DNA of 64,000 nucleotides from assembly GCF_021130785.1 (NCBI RefSeq), contig NC_060214.1, forward strand, positions 109,385,001 through 109,449,000. The letters run 5' to 3'. Origin of the DNA: Homalodisca vitripennis (lineage: Eukaryota > Arthropoda > Insecta > Hemiptera > Cicadellidae). Positions 35,285 through 46,363 of the stretch are shown one piece after another (the stretch's first letter is position 1; each line of letters starts with the position of its first letter). Both the position numbers and the translations under genes were made by a program. The notes under the pieces were generated by a model. The model ran no database searches and was not told the DNA's origin. It saw only the letters and a list, made by a program, of their open reading frames with translations.

Positions 35285-35320
35285 CAGAGTGTCAATTAAG
35301 TCTGGAACCTCTTTTTTAAT
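35285..35320 (+). repeat. Solo mariner-type terminal end
   Basis: TACAGAGTGTCAATTAAGTC followed by TGGAACC matches the style of the mariner/MITE ends at 15670 and 41526. No matching right end or transposase was seen downstream, so it is a truncated remnant. Confidence 0.5.
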
Positions 35321-35649
35321 TTTTGAACCATAATAGAAAGAAATACCAAAGTTCACACGTGCTTACTGGTGATAGTAACGCACACATCTGCCCAATTACC
35401 GACCGGATAATCCCTTTAGGGGACGGTCCACAAGGACTCAGACAAAATTCTTAAATAGCAGCATAGGTCAAGTTTGGTATCAAATTAAAGATATTACTTA
35501 GCAGAGTACAATGCCGCAAACCGGACTTAAAAAGGTGGATTCATTCAGTAGTTATAGCTATTTGAATATTACATTAATTCAAAATATGGTTGTGCTGACA
35601 TAAAACAAAGTTTACTCAGAACGGTTTATTACATTTGACCAGCTCTTTT

Positions 35650-35825
35650 AATTCTTATTTCACAAACTCAAAAACCAAAGCTGGGATTTTTTGCTACTTT
35701 AAAGACCAGTGGGGCGTAGCCCAGAGGGCGAAATAAGAATAGCCTATATTCATATCAGGGCCCGTAAGAATGTACATGTAAAATTTCAGTACAATCAGTT
35801 GAACAGTTTACGCGTGAAAGCAAAA
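35650..35825 (-). repeat. Dispersed repeat family B, copy 3
   Basis: The minus strand reads TTTCACGCGTAAACTGTTCA, ACTGAAATTTTACATGTACA, CTACGCCCCACTGG and AGTAGCAAAAAATCCCAGC, in the order of the copies at 9.47 and 26.0 kb. The 63-codon plus-strand frame is incidental. Confidence 0.6.
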
Positions 35826-37221
35826 AAAAACAAACAAAGGCACTTTCGCATTTATAATATTATTAGGATTGGTTCTGTAACAAACATAACGTTAAATTGA
35901 AATTTATTACAGCTGAATTATTTTACAGTGAAAATAATTGGTTATATCAGCTTGGTTAATAATTGAACATGCGTATTAATAAAACAACGAGAACTTTAAT
36001 TGGTAATTTACGACACAATATTCGTGGCCAGTAAAATATTCAGTTAATGAATTTTTAAACTTATTCATTGTTTAATGGAGAAAATATTTAAATTAAAATA
36101 CATATAATTAATAATCTTACTTGTTAGGATTGTACGTAACAATTTTACGAAAACCCCACATTTTATCTCCTTCACAATTACTCACATAATTACCACCTTA
36201 AAAGTAAGGAAAGGTCAGAAAATTAAGAAAAGTCTTTTTCTTGAAGTGTCATTGACAATTTTTATATTTTTTTTATTATTGTGAATTGTTTTCTTCGATG
36301 AAGATGATGAAAATGTTCAAAGGTAATAGTGATATTCTTTAACCTAATATAATTTTAGAGCAAATAGAGCAAAAAATATTCTTGATATATTAAAATAAAT
36401 TTTCCGCTTTTAAAATTGTGTAAAAACAGCATCGCCTTTGTTATGACAGTTCATAGAGGAAATGGTGAAGTTTCTGCCCGACAAACAACTATTATTAATG
36501 ACGAAAGTTTGCTTATTGCTACGTCGTACTTTATCTGACGGTCCCATAAAATTTAAATACTTCTCTCGGGACTATTTGTATCCAAGAGAACTTATGATAA
36601 TAATATTTCACAATTCAACAAGTCGATCCATTTCAAGGTGTAAACTTGGAGTTAATGTTTTGGTTAAAGATCATTATTGACTGGAAACTGCAATCCAGTT
36701 GGTTTCATTTTATATTAAAACGGTCCTAATACACTGCGTTTAAGGAACTGGTATCTGCACCAGTATTCATGTGTCAGTACCTTTTCAGATGAAATAAGCA
36801 TTTTACATACCATGGAATTGAAAACACCAAATTCAATCTTGACAATAGAAACAATAATGCGTAAAAAATCGTAGGTGTTTTCTAGCATTACAAATAGAGC
36901 AGTTATGACAAGGGCTGTCCTGAGAAGTCATATGCATTTTAGCAGATTAAGCAAATTTGCCAAAAGAACTAGAGAAGCTGCCTGGAATTTGATCATCCGT
37001 CCAGCATGATGCACTTAGGTATTGATCTTAAACTTAGTCTCTATACGATACCAATGACTCTTAAAATATTGCAGTAGATAAAACTGCCATATTTTTATGT
37101 TTATCTATTTACCCGCATGTATCGTGGATGTATTTACCAATTTTTAAGAGTTATTATCTTAGACATATATTTGAAAACAATATTAGTGATTAAAACCTAA
37201 TATTACTGCTTTTGATCAATA
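35826..37221. other. AT-rich stretch with weak 72-codon frame
   Basis: A plus frame at 36462-36680 has no recognised motif. No RNA gene or element end seen. Everything else is AT-rich. Confidence 0.5.
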
Positions 37222-37467
37222 TTATTGATTATTATGATCATTGATGTTATTAATTTCGTGTGATAGAGAACTCAGTGAAGGGTCGTATTGATACTTATCT
37301 CCCTTTGTCCCACGTAAATCACTCCTCTTCCGAGAGTCTTGGCTTGATACTCGAAGCATCGCCTCCTTTGAGCTCCTCACTATCGTAGCCTGTCCCACCT
37401 CTTCGGAGAAACGTTTGTAGTATGAGGTGGGTAAGAGGTAGATCAGCAGGAGATTTGGAGCAAACAC
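37222..37467 (-). other. GC-richer 81-codon frame, unrecognised
   Basis: ATG frame with protein-like composition, including RFSEEVGQATIVRSSKEAML and SSQDSRKRSDLRGTKGDKYQ. The block has clearly more GC than its flanks. It lies just downstream (minus strand) of the LINE-like tail at 37.5 kb, so it may be insertion-site DNA or part of another element. No signal peptide, membrane segment or family motif was recognised. It may be a decayed exon. Confidence 0.2.
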
Positions 37468-37495
37468 TCGATTTAAGTTGCGTACTCCCTATTTC

Positions 37496-37600
37496 AAATT
37501 CAAATTCAAACTTTTTATTCGAGAATAACTATTTGTTTACAATGCAGTAACTTTTTTATCCCCTCTAGCCGAAACCATTTGAAAGGAAAATCAAGAAAAA
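37496..37600 (-). mobile_element. LINE 3' tail
   Basis: The minus strand reads GGTTTCGGCTAGAGGGGATA, then CGAATAAAAAGTTTGAATTT, then GAATTTGAAAT. A polyadenylation-like AATAAA followed by TTTGAA hexamer repeats is typical of several insect non-LTR 3' ends. The 5' extent is not clear. Confidence 0.5.
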
Positions 37601-37714
37601 AAAAACAAACACATACTAAAACTAAATATTAATTAAAAATACAAACTTGTATATGAAAATTCGTATCAAAAACTAAAATTCCAAATACACTGTATACAAT
37701 ATCTTGCTAAACAC

Positions 37715-37718
<4 letters not shown>

Positions 37719-37770
<52 letters not shown>

Positions 37771-37790
37771 GGTATATATACATATATATA
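37719..37790. repeat. (AT)n microsatellite, interrupted
   Basis: About 22 AT dinucleotides, then shorter runs broken by G and C. Confidence 0.95.
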
Positions 37791-38287
37791 GGCTATATCA
37801 ATAAATATTTTACATTTTAATAACACATAATTTTAAATATTAAAATTTTTATATTAAATTTACATAACAGAGAACCCAAGGAAATAATGCATGAACATTT
37901 CAGAAATATACAGAGAAAACATTGATTTTAAAATTAAAAATTGATTAAAGTATTCGGCCATCTTATATCATATGGTTACTGGATTAAGTATTATTTTACA
38001 TAGCTATGTGTAATGTACATATCTCAATGTATTAATTTAAAAAACAAAATTTTAACAAAACAGCATCACAGAAAATTTATTTTCTAACATAAGAGCTTCA
38101 CTCACAGCAGCTCTTTCAAAATTTTAGTTTCTCTCACAAAAGATTTTAAGTTTAGTTTCGTTTAGTTTTCGTCAATCACTAACGGTGCTACTCTAATAAT
38201 AAATTTACGTATAAAAAGATCACATTCCTATTTAAATAATCAGGTTGCACTTACATCTATCGAAAGAAATGAATTTTTTCTTCTATT
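37791..38287. other. AT-rich stretch before PLE relic
   Basis: No clear frame. It may contain more decayed reverse-transcriptase sequence that I cannot read. Confidence 0.4.
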
Positions 38288-38856
38288 AAATTTACATATG
38301 AAATTGAACAACACGTTAATATACAATTTTATACATGTTAATAATTAGAAACAGAACAAATTTGAGGTTTTTTATCTACAGGAAACCAACTGAAACAGAT
38401 AGATTGATCGTAAATGAATCAAACCATCGACCTGTATAAAAGGGCAACTTTTAATTAAGTGATTTACAGACTTTTAAATACATCAGTCTCAACTGAAAAC
38501 CACAACGAAGAACTTAATTACTTACAAAATAATACTGTCTAAAATGGATACACTACTCAAAGCATTGACAATATGATACAAAAATCACTAAAAAGAAGAA
38601 ATATCAAAGCGAGAAAAACATAACTGACATGTTATGGCCAACATCCAGAATTGATTTGCACAACGTGGAACACTTGCCAAATCAAATACACAAATCAAAT
38701 CATGCAAACGAAAATTTACCTACAAGTAAGCAATGGACTAGCCCAAAAAAAGAGAAAAATTAAAATTGAAACAAATGGTGAATTTGTGATACTAGAGGTT
38801 GTTATTGTGATAAATATTACATTAAAGAACTGGGAGAATTATATAAAAAGTTTTAA
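38288..38856 (+). pseudogene. Penelope-like reverse transcriptase to GIY-YIG relic
   Basis: Across several frame changes the plus strand gives KFTYEIEQHVNIQF, then NRTNLRFFIYRKPTETDRLI, VNESNH, YKRATFN, RLLNTS, NHNEELNYLQNN, NGYTTQSIDNMIQKSLKRR and finally CYCDKYYIKELG. YRKPTxTDxxI..S.H is a hallmark of Penelope-like reverse transcriptases, the ELN...NGY..I segment is the following linker, and C..CDKYYIG (here IK) is the start of the GIY-YIG nuclease. Stops at about 38450 and 38540 and several shifts show it is dead. The N-terminal polymerase half is missing or unreadable. A family A repeat (39.08-39.63 kb) separates it from a PLE-tail motif at 39.95 kb. Confidence 0.8.
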
Positions 38857-39071
38857 TTAACACTGTACACAAGAATATTCGGAAGAATAGAAACATCTAT
38901 TAGGAAGCCGTACACCACCGAAGGTCCGAGAATGAGGGAAAGGCTTTGAACACATCGCCGTAGGAACACATAATAAATTAATTATGGATGATTGATGGTA
39001 GAATATAAATCTAATTTAATCATTATAAACAATCCTAGGCTATTCAAAATAAATTGTACAAAAATAGTAAA

Positions 39072-39075
<4 letters not shown>
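38857..39075. other. Short AT-rich spacer
   Basis: Between the PLE relic and the family A copy. A GC-richer patch at 38900-38970 has no recognised family. Confidence 0.4.
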
Positions 39076-39137
<62 letters not shown>

Positions 39138-39628
39138 GAATGTTTGTGTGTTTGTCCTTGATGGAATCGTAAACTATTTGTCCGAACATTATGAAAATTT
39201 GTATGTACGTGTATTTTTCAATGTAGAAGGTTTATATGCTATGCCCATTGATGTAACTCGCCACCAGGAGGCTCTGCAATAGATAAAAGTTTTCAAAGCG
39301 CCTGCACATTATAAACTGCAATTACAAGACAGTTACGTATATTAAATAGCCGAACACTATTTGAAGGCGCTAAATTATTATGTATATTTGTCTTTAAAAT
39401 AACTTTCTGGTTGAACTTAAAGCTTGAGTGTTAGACCACTTTATAATAAAGAACATGTGCGTGTACAATGGCTATAAATAAACACTTTTGACAGATTTTC
39501 TTTATCATGGTCGTGGCAACAAGACAAACTCTACATCGGCATTGGAAATATAATTTACTTGAACCAGAAGTGCTCATATTCAGGCAAAGTTTAAGAAAAG
39601 CGTGCGAAGCCGCGGGAAACAGCTAGTT
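39076..39628 (-). mobile_element. Dispersed repeat family A, long copy
   Basis: On the minus strand it starts CTAGCTGTTTCCCGCGGCTT at 39628, passes through AGAGTTTGTCTTGTTGCCAC, AGTGTTCGGCTATTTAATAT, CAGGCGCTTTGAAAAC and GGGCATAGCATATAAACC, and ends CACACAAACATTCAATTA plus a (TA)n tract of about 55 bp. The head and TA-repeat tail suggest a retroposon (LINE- or SINE-like) rather than a cut-and-paste element. No terminal inverted repeat. Inverted relative to the copy at 41.05 kb. Confidence 0.8.
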
Positions 39629-39919
39629 ATAAATAAAAAATTAGTTAAGATAATTAATAACAATAAAATATTTATTTGTTTGACAAAAAAGTTTAAAGAA
39701 AATAAAGTACCATTATTGGAAGCTTCTAAGTCCAGCAAATATAATTCATGGGATGTGACTTGTAGATGTATTTTATTTGCATAAAACTTGTAAAAAATGC
39801 TGTAATATGATGTATTATCTATAGTATGATAGTATATGTACAGTATGGAAGCATCTTTGTGAATTTGAAAGAATTATACAGTATTTAATTGTGAAACAAA
39901 TAAATATATGTACCGGTAT

Positions 39920-39995
39920 TGTTGTTATTATTATTATATTTATATATTTGTAGGGTCGCCTTTGGTTTTGAAAACCTCGTCATAAAAATTAAAAT
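39920..39995 (+). repeat. PLE-tail motif, partial
   Basis: ATTTATATATTTGTAGGGTC, GCC, TTTGGTTTTGAAAACCTCGT corresponds to the PLE tail at 8150-8205 with the GGATGATGAAACC part deleted. Confidence 0.4.
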
Positions 39996-40748
39996 AATAT
40001 TGTGACATAGTTGTTAATAGTGACTCCATCTAGTTTTAAGTAATTTATAATTGCTCTAAGAATCTTCACATAAAATCTTTGTTTCGAGTAATGATGTACT
40101 AAATCTTTCTTAACTGTATCTTGTTTTAATATGCATTATTATAATATTTAAATGTATTTTAGTAACAATTTTCGTTGATGCTAAATGTTTCGTGAAATCA
40201 GTTAAAATTGTGTTTTGTGTTATTTGTTGTCTGTCATAGCAATTCTTTAAGAACTCATTTAAATATTAAGGAGAGGTATAAAATATAATGGTGTTATTTG
40301 TGGTATAAAAATATATGAGGGAGATTTAATACGACAACCTATAAAACTATATCCGGCACAAATGTATATTTAGTCCAACAATACACTGTATACGTTGAGT
40401 TATTAAGTTAGTTTCAATTACCAATCCATTTGTCAAATGGTCAATTATTTTAATAGGATATTCTCTATTAAATACCCATAAATCGCCTTTAATAAATTAT
40501 AACCCGTAGTATCCCCATTACATTGAATGAAATTGACCCACTAACGAACTGACCCACCATTTTAGTCTGACATTATTCAGGTTTTAATGGGATTGAACTG
40601 TATTGAACCTATTGGCTGATAGTTAATATGTTATGACTTTAAAGTAAATTCTCAAACACATACTACTGGTTGGTGTGCAACCAATTTTGTTATGAGTTAT
40701 TTTTTAAACGGCACGTAATGGTCAGTAATAATTATAATATCTGCGGGA
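39996..40748. other. AT-rich stretch, nothing recognised
   Basis: No gene or repeat recognised. Confidence 0.5.
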
Positions 40749-41024
40749 TTACTGTATAATCATGAAATGCCTAACTTTACAATGGTGCAAATTTTGTTGG
40801 AATATTTTTAAATGTTTCAAGGAAGTTTTAGTTATAGGCCTTTGCGACACAATTTTTGGTGACTGGAGAAATAGAACAAAATATTTTGCCTCTATGAGCA
40901 TATTATAGTCATTTGAAGCAAAACTTTGAAACATTTCATAATCAGATCCAAATAATAATAGATAATCTGTTTGATAGATAACTTTTACAAACAGTATATG
41001 AAAGATTACTGGTGAGGCTAACAT
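40749..41024 (-). other. Unrecognised 91-codon frame
   Basis: ATG frame of 91 codons with a hydrophobic start (LASPVIFHILFVKVIY) and a protein-like body (EAKYFVLFLQSPKIVSQRPI). It lies between two inverted family A copies. I cannot place it in a family. A decayed membrane-protein exon is conceivable, but there is no second exon or conserved motif. Confidence 0.15.
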
Positions 41025-41046
41025 AATTTTTATTTATAGAACAAAT

Positions 41047-41523
41047 AGCTGTTCCCCGCGGCTTTGCACGCTTTTCGTAAGCTTTGCCCGTGTATGTGAA
41101 CTTCTGGTTTAATTGAATTATATTTACAACGCCGATGTAGAGTTTGCCTTGTTGCCACGATCAAGAAAATATGTTTATGTTTATAGCCATTGTGCACGTA
41201 CATGTACTTTATTATAAAGTGGTCTAATACTCAAACTTTAAGTTCAATCAGAAATGTATCTTAAAGACAAATATGCATAATAACTTAGCGCCTTAAAATA
41301 GTGTTTGGCTATGTAATATACGTAACTGTCTCGTAATTGCAGTTTATAGTGTGCAGGCGCTTTGAAACCTTTTATCTTTTGCAGCGCCGCTTGGTGGTGA
41401 GTTACATCAATGGGCATAGCTTATAAACTTTCTCCGTGGAAAAATACGTATACATACAAATTTTCATAATGGTCTGTCTAATATTTTTCGATTCCATAAA
41501 GGACAAACACACAAACATTCATA
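41047..41523 (+). mobile_element. Dispersed repeat family A, copy with mariner in tail
   Basis: Starts AGCTGTTCCCCGCGGCTTTG and follows the same order as the 39.1-39.6 kb copy through GGGCATAGCTTATAAACTTT and GGACAAACACACAAACATTC. The mariner at 41526 begins immediately after ATATA, i.e. in its TA tail. TA repeats resume on the far side at 43919. Confidence 0.85.
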
Positions 41524-41525
41524 TA

Positions 41526-41978
41526 CAGGGTGTATATTATGTCTGGAAACACCCAAATATATCCTTTAATAATTTAAATATAAATTTGAAACCTCTTACA
41601 ATCGTGATAGAGATTGGGCATCTACTTTTTGGAACAATGTTTTGTTATGTCACACCAACGGGGGACGTCCTGCCGAGGTATCGTGAATATTCTTAATGGA
41701 AGCCTATACCTTGTGATACATAATTTTAAAAGGTAATAGCTTACTGAATTGAATGCCACAAACCGCATCTCAAAGGAATTATTCTATCAGAAAATAGAGC
41801 ATTTTTAGTATTGAAAATTTACTGATGTTCAACAATGTAATTTTAACATGGGTCTTGCCACAAAATGTGTTACACACTAATTTTTTAGCATTTTTTTTAA
41901 ATGTTCAATTAAATAAAACAAAAATATTTCATTTTAAAAGCTGGTTCTATTAGCACAAATTTGCCAGTTTTTATTACA
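41526..41978 (+). repeat. Left long TIR of mariner
   Basis: Inverted partner of 43470-43918, ending near CCAGTTTTTATTACA. Contains shared text such as ACGGGGGACGTCCTGCCGAG and ATTTACTGATGTTCAACAAT. The frame at 41436-41696 crosses its start and is incidental. Confidence 0.9.
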
Positions 41979-42083
41979 GTAAAATTATGGAAATACTTAT
42001 GTTATTGATTTCTTATTACAAAATAAAAAATAATGTATGCTGTTAGAAAAGTCTTACAACAAACGTTTTACCTGCATTTGGTG

Positions 42084-43163
42084 TCAAAGCAATTGTTCGA
42101 ACTGTGTTCCTTCTACGGTTTGACAATGAGCCAATCTTGTGTAAAATGATTCGACAGAGTTGCCTAACATTTCTTCAGTTATCAAAGCAATCTCCTCTAT
42201 AATCCCTGTTTCTTAGGTCTTCCAAATTATGAGGCTTTCTTCTATAAACATTGGATTTTAAATGACCCATAGGAAATAATCGATTGGTGACAAATCCGGA
42301 GATCTTGGAGGCCATTCGATTTCTCCTCTTCGGCCAATCCATTTATGAGGAAACCTTAATTCCAAATACTCTCTTACCTGTCTCCCATAATGGGGTGGAG
42401 CACCATCCTGCTGAAACCATACCATTATCAAAGTATTCTCCTGATGCAATTTGAATAGCTGGGATATTTCATTTTGGAGCATATTGTAGTAAAGTTCGGC
42501 ATTTAAATTTCCATTGATGAAAAAGGGTCCAACAATTTTTGTTTACCTAAAATTCCACACCATAACGTTCAGTTTTTGTGGTTGCTGTGAATGGGACTCA
42601 GTAATCCAATGTGGGGTTTTCACTAGCCCAGTAACGGCAATTGTGCCTGTTAACATTGCCATTTAGGAAAAAAGTTGCCTCATCAGAAAATAGTATGTTT
42701 GGTCAGAAAATCTCTATTGTCATCACATTTGCGCATCACAAGTTCACAAAACTCAACTCTTCTGTCCGTAATCATCCTCACTTAAACTGTTGGACTAAAT
42801 GAACTTTAAATGGTTTGTATTTATTAATTTTCAAAATCTTACTCACAGACATAGGGTGCATATCAATGTTGCTGTGCAGCTTTTCTGAGCGATGTATGTG
42901 GGTCTTCAATAAATGTTTGCAAAACATCTAGTGCATGTTCTTCATCTGTTGCAGATTGTATCCTACCCGACTTTGGCCGATTACGTACACTCCCTGTCAT
43001 TTCAAAACGCTCAATAGTTTTTGATATTGTTGAAACACTTATGGACTTCCTTTCTGGGAAAGTGTCATTAAAACAAATTACAAACTTCCCGATAAGATCT
43101 TTGACGATCGCCATATCCTCGCATCATCAACAGAGTAATTCGTTCTCTTTCAGACAATTCCAT
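42084..43163 (-). pseudogene. mariner transposase (DD41D), broken
   Basis: ATG at 43163 starts MELSERERITLLMMRGYGDR, the N-terminal helix-turn-helix region, followed by SISVSTISKTIERFEMTGSV and RNRPKSGR. The catalytic domain has [17 protein letters not shown] (first Asp), WFQQDGAPPHYG (second Asp) and RSPDLSPIDYFLW (third Asp), with 41 residues between second and third, the DD41D class (rosa-like). The C-terminus ends EGTQFEQLL then TGA at 42084. At least five frame breaks, including near 43070, 42860, 42600 and 42260, plus internal stops, so it is inactive. The expected full length of about 350 residues is preserved in outline. Confidence 0.93.
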
Positions 43164-43469
43164 TAAAATGCCAAATAAAAACTGAACTACTGTAATTAGA
43201 TAACTTGTTGACAGCAATGCTTCAGAGACACTGATTAACTCGACAGGAATGATATGACCTTTGTCCATTTGTAATTCCCAAGCTTAGACCTGTCTAGTGA
43301 AAGCTCCATGCTCAACAAACTGAAACCTGTAGACCAGATGATTAATAACACAATAATGTTTCTCATAGGCTAGTGACCTTTGTCTCTTTAAAACCTTCCT
43401 GCTGACTGGAAAACACCAAGTACAGATTCATAAGTAATCAGAGAAAGTGACTCATAAGTTTTATTCATT

Positions 43470-43918
43470 GTAATAAAAACTGGTAAATTTGTACTAATGA
43501 AACCAGCTTAAAAATAAATTGTTTTATTTTATTTTAATTGAACATTTAAAAAATGCTAAAAAATTAGTGTAACACATTTTGTGGCAAGAACCATGTTAAA
43601 ATTACATTGTTGAACATCAGTAAATTTTCAATACTAAAAATGCTCTATTTTCTGATAGAATAATTCTTTGAGATGCGGTTTGTGGCATTCAATTCAGTAA
43701 GCTATTACCTTTAAAATTATGTATCACAAGGTATAGGCTTCCATTAAGAATATTCACGATACCCTCGGCAGGACGTCCCCCGTTGGTGTGACATAACAAA
43801 ACATTGTTCCAAAAAGTAGATGCCCAATCTCTATCACGATTGTAAGAGGTTTCAAATTTTATATTTAAATTATTAAAGGATATATTTGGGTGTGTTTCCA
43901 GACATAATATACACCCTG
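43470..43918 (-). repeat. Right long TIR of mariner
   Basis: Inverted partner of 41526-41978. Confidence 0.9.
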
Positions 43919-43920
43919 TA

Positions 43921-44145
43921 TATATATACTAGCGGGCCCCGGCGCGCTTTGCTGCGCATTTCAATAATTTTTTACAAAAGTTGCCCGCGGCTTCGCACGC
44001 AATTTCCCGTTGAAAACAGTACACTATATTCACTTATTCTTTTTCTATCACATTCTAAACATTGCTGAGATAATTGATAGTCGTTCCATCGTGAGCCTCT
44101 TGGGCGTATTATGAAGGTATGTACCATATTCCTGCCTCTATCTAG
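43921..44145 (+). repeat. Family A-like head, variant
   Basis: After short TA repeats, ACTAGCGGGCCCCGGCGCGC and, 50 bp on, TTGCCCGCGGCTTCGCACGC. It appears to be a second head next to the tail of the 41.05 kb copy, so copies are stacked. The 60-codon frame over it is incidental. Confidence 0.65.
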
Positions 44146-44833
44146 CTGTTACCCACGGCTTCGCACGCAAATCTTAAGAACCGAAGTCCTTATATTACTT
44201 AGTAAATTTTTTTTACTATAATAAATTTTAGATTAAATTAGTTATATCTCCGATGCCACGATTGAGCTTGCTTTGTTGTCTCGATCGAGAGAATATGTAC
44301 ACACGGAGTTTTGAGAACCATACTTCTGTCAAAAAAAAACAACTAAGGTTGATTTTATAACATTCTTTATATTTGTAGCCAACGTAAGATAGTAATTATG
44401 ATATCTGCATTACTCTTCTGATCAAGCATGAGCATGGTTTATATTAAATAAATATTGCAGTTAAAGGTGAATTTTTACGTCAAATTTGAATTGTATTATC
44501 TGGATAGTAAAGTCTATGTTTAACAGTGATTGCAAAAACAGTTTAAACAAAATTTGTCGTTTCTCTTAAGCTTACTCTATGCTTTAAAACTATAAGTGTA
44601 ATATATGTTTACAAAGAACAGCTGATTAAAAATTTGAAAAGACGTTAACATATGTTTGCTGCAATGCATTTCTTATGGGTATTTCTGTAACCAGTGGGGC
44701 GGAATCCTGAATCGGGAAAGGGATGGGCATAGCTTATAAACCTTCTCCGTGGAAAAATACATATACGTACAAATTTTCATCATGATCGGTCCAATAGTTC
44801 ACGATTCCATAAAGGACAAACACACAAACATTC

Positions 44834-44897
<64 letters not shown>

Positions 44898-44899
44898 CA
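44146..44899 (+). mobile_element. Dispersed repeat family A, long copy
   Basis: Starts TCTAGCTGTTACCCACGGCT, passes CGATGCCACGATTGAGCTTG and CAGTGGGGCGGAATCCTGAA, and ends GGACAAACACACAAACATTC then (TA)n 44838-44899. Longer than the other copies in its middle part. The minus-strand frame at 44734-44967 is an artefact of the TA tract. Confidence 0.8.
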
Positions 44900-45349
44900 T
44901 AATTCAAAAATTTTAAATATATGTTATTTTTAAATAAATAAATAAAAAAATAAATTTGTAAAGTCAATGTGTTTTCCTACCAAACATTCAATTTCACCCC
45001 CTTAATAAAGACCAGTATGTTGGATTATGAGTTGACTAACAGTTTTATTGACCACTTATGATGTACTTTATATGAGCGTAAGAAAACTTCCACGAACTTC
45101 ACTTTTTGTGTTGATTTGTTCTTATGATATCAAAAGCTGCTAAAGATACATTAGAGCGACGGAATTGGACGCTGGAAAAAAAAGTTTCTGAGAAAGCAGG
45201 AATATCCGTTATAGTTCAAAGTATTCAATATTTATCGTTTATTTTGCAAATTTTTCTAGAAAAGAGAATTTGTAGAGAGTTAAGATCTATATAAATATAT
45301 CTAATGTGGCTTGATTCTTGTTATAATCATTGCTTGTTAATAATAAACT
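44900..45349. other. AT-rich spacer, nothing recognised
   Basis: No gene or repeat recognised. Confidence 0.5.
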
Positions 45350-45568
45350 GGGAGTGCCGATGGCCGAGTGGTCTAAGACGTTGGACTTTGAGTCTGAGTT
45401 AGAGATAGCACAGGTTCGAATCCTGTCTGTGACCCTTGCACTTTTTATCAGTACCATCGACCTTGTACTGTATTGACTCTCCCCCTTATTCTGTTTGATA
45501 AGATCCTCGCACAGGCCAGTGGCCTATAAGGACGGACAGAATAAGGCATTAAGGGAGATCGGCTTCTC

Positions 45569-45599
<31 letters not shown>
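45350..45599 (+). mobile_element. tRNA-Leu-derived SINE, copy 2 (best preserved)
   Basis: A-box region GATGGCCGAGTGGTCTAAG and perfect B-box GGTTCGAATCC with a long variable-arm-like interval, as in tRNA-Leu. The body matches 31035-31265 and ends GGCTTCTCCTT plus about 30 A. The anticodon-loop position reads CTTTGAG, not a leucine anticodon, and the tRNA 3' half is not closed, so it is a SINE and not a tRNA gene. The long A tail suggests a relatively recent insertion. Confidence 0.93.
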
Positions 45600-45600
<1 letters not shown>

Positions 45601-45686
45601 ATTACTGACGTTTAACTACTGATTTTATGACAATCTCAAACATCTGAGTGTAAAGACTTGGAATTGTCACATGTCCAGTTTTTGTT

Positions 45687-45910
45687 GAAGAGTCGATGGC
45701 CACACGATGTAAGATAGCGCACTTGGATCTGAGTTAGCGATAGGATAACTTCAAATCCTGTCTGTGGCTGCAGCTCTTTTTATCAGTACTGTTGACCTTA
45801 CACTATATCGACTCGCCTTCTTATTCTGTTTAATAAGATCCTCGCACTGACCAGTGATCCATGAGAAAGGACAAAAGAAGGTTTTGAAAGGAATCGGTCT
45901 CTCCTTAAAA
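45687..45910 (+). mobile_element. tRNA-Leu-derived SINE, copy 3 (degenerate)
   Basis: Same order with more changes: GTCGATGGCCACACGATGTA, ACTTCAAATCCTGTCTGTGG, TAAGATCCTCGCACTGACCA and CGGTCTCTCCTTAAAATAAA. Older than copy 2, which lies 87 bp upstream on the same strand. Confidence 0.88.
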
Positions 45911-46363
45911 TAAACTAGGACTTAAATAAAATGTACGTTACGGTAAGACAAGCTTTTATTTACTAATGCATGTTCAGATTAATTGCTTTAAATTAAGGGC
46001 AGACGACTGTCTATATACCGTAAAACTAATACACTTTAGGCACATTTTTCTTTCTAACAAATAAACTTGTAAAAGTGAATTTATTTTTTAAATTTGATAT
46101 ACTATTATTAATCTAAAAATCAGCACAGTAAATACTGTTAATAAATAATTCTAGATAAAAACAATTTTACTTAAATTAATTTTATTCTAAACACACATAT
46201 TTCCTGTGATTAAAATATTGGTTACGTAATTAGGAATAACATTTTTATAAACATACTAAAAATAATTTGAATAGTTCCTGAGAAAATTGTACATAAACAA
46301 AACTATGTTGTTCAAATCGCATTTAAAAATGACATACATTATATTAATCATCTTAACTTACCT
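45911..46363. other. AT-rich stretch, nothing recognised
   Basis: No gene or repeat recognised. Confidence 0.5.

Larger units (their letters stand above)
41526..43918 (-). mobile_element. mariner element with ~450-bp TIRs, 2393 bp
   Basis: Flanked by TA on both sides (41524-41525, 43919-43920). Both ends start CAGGGTGTATATTATGTCTG. Inverted similarity continues for about 450 bp with only scattered substitutions and one- to two-base indels. Long TIRs are unusual in mariner elements, where tens of bases are common. A broken transposase lies between them on the minus strand. Confidence 0.93.

Noticed and set aside
45350..45440. Possible tRNA-Leu gene
   Set aside because: A and B boxes are good but the cloverleaf does not close, the anticodon-loop triplet is not leucine and the sequence continues into a SINE body repeated twice elsewhere.
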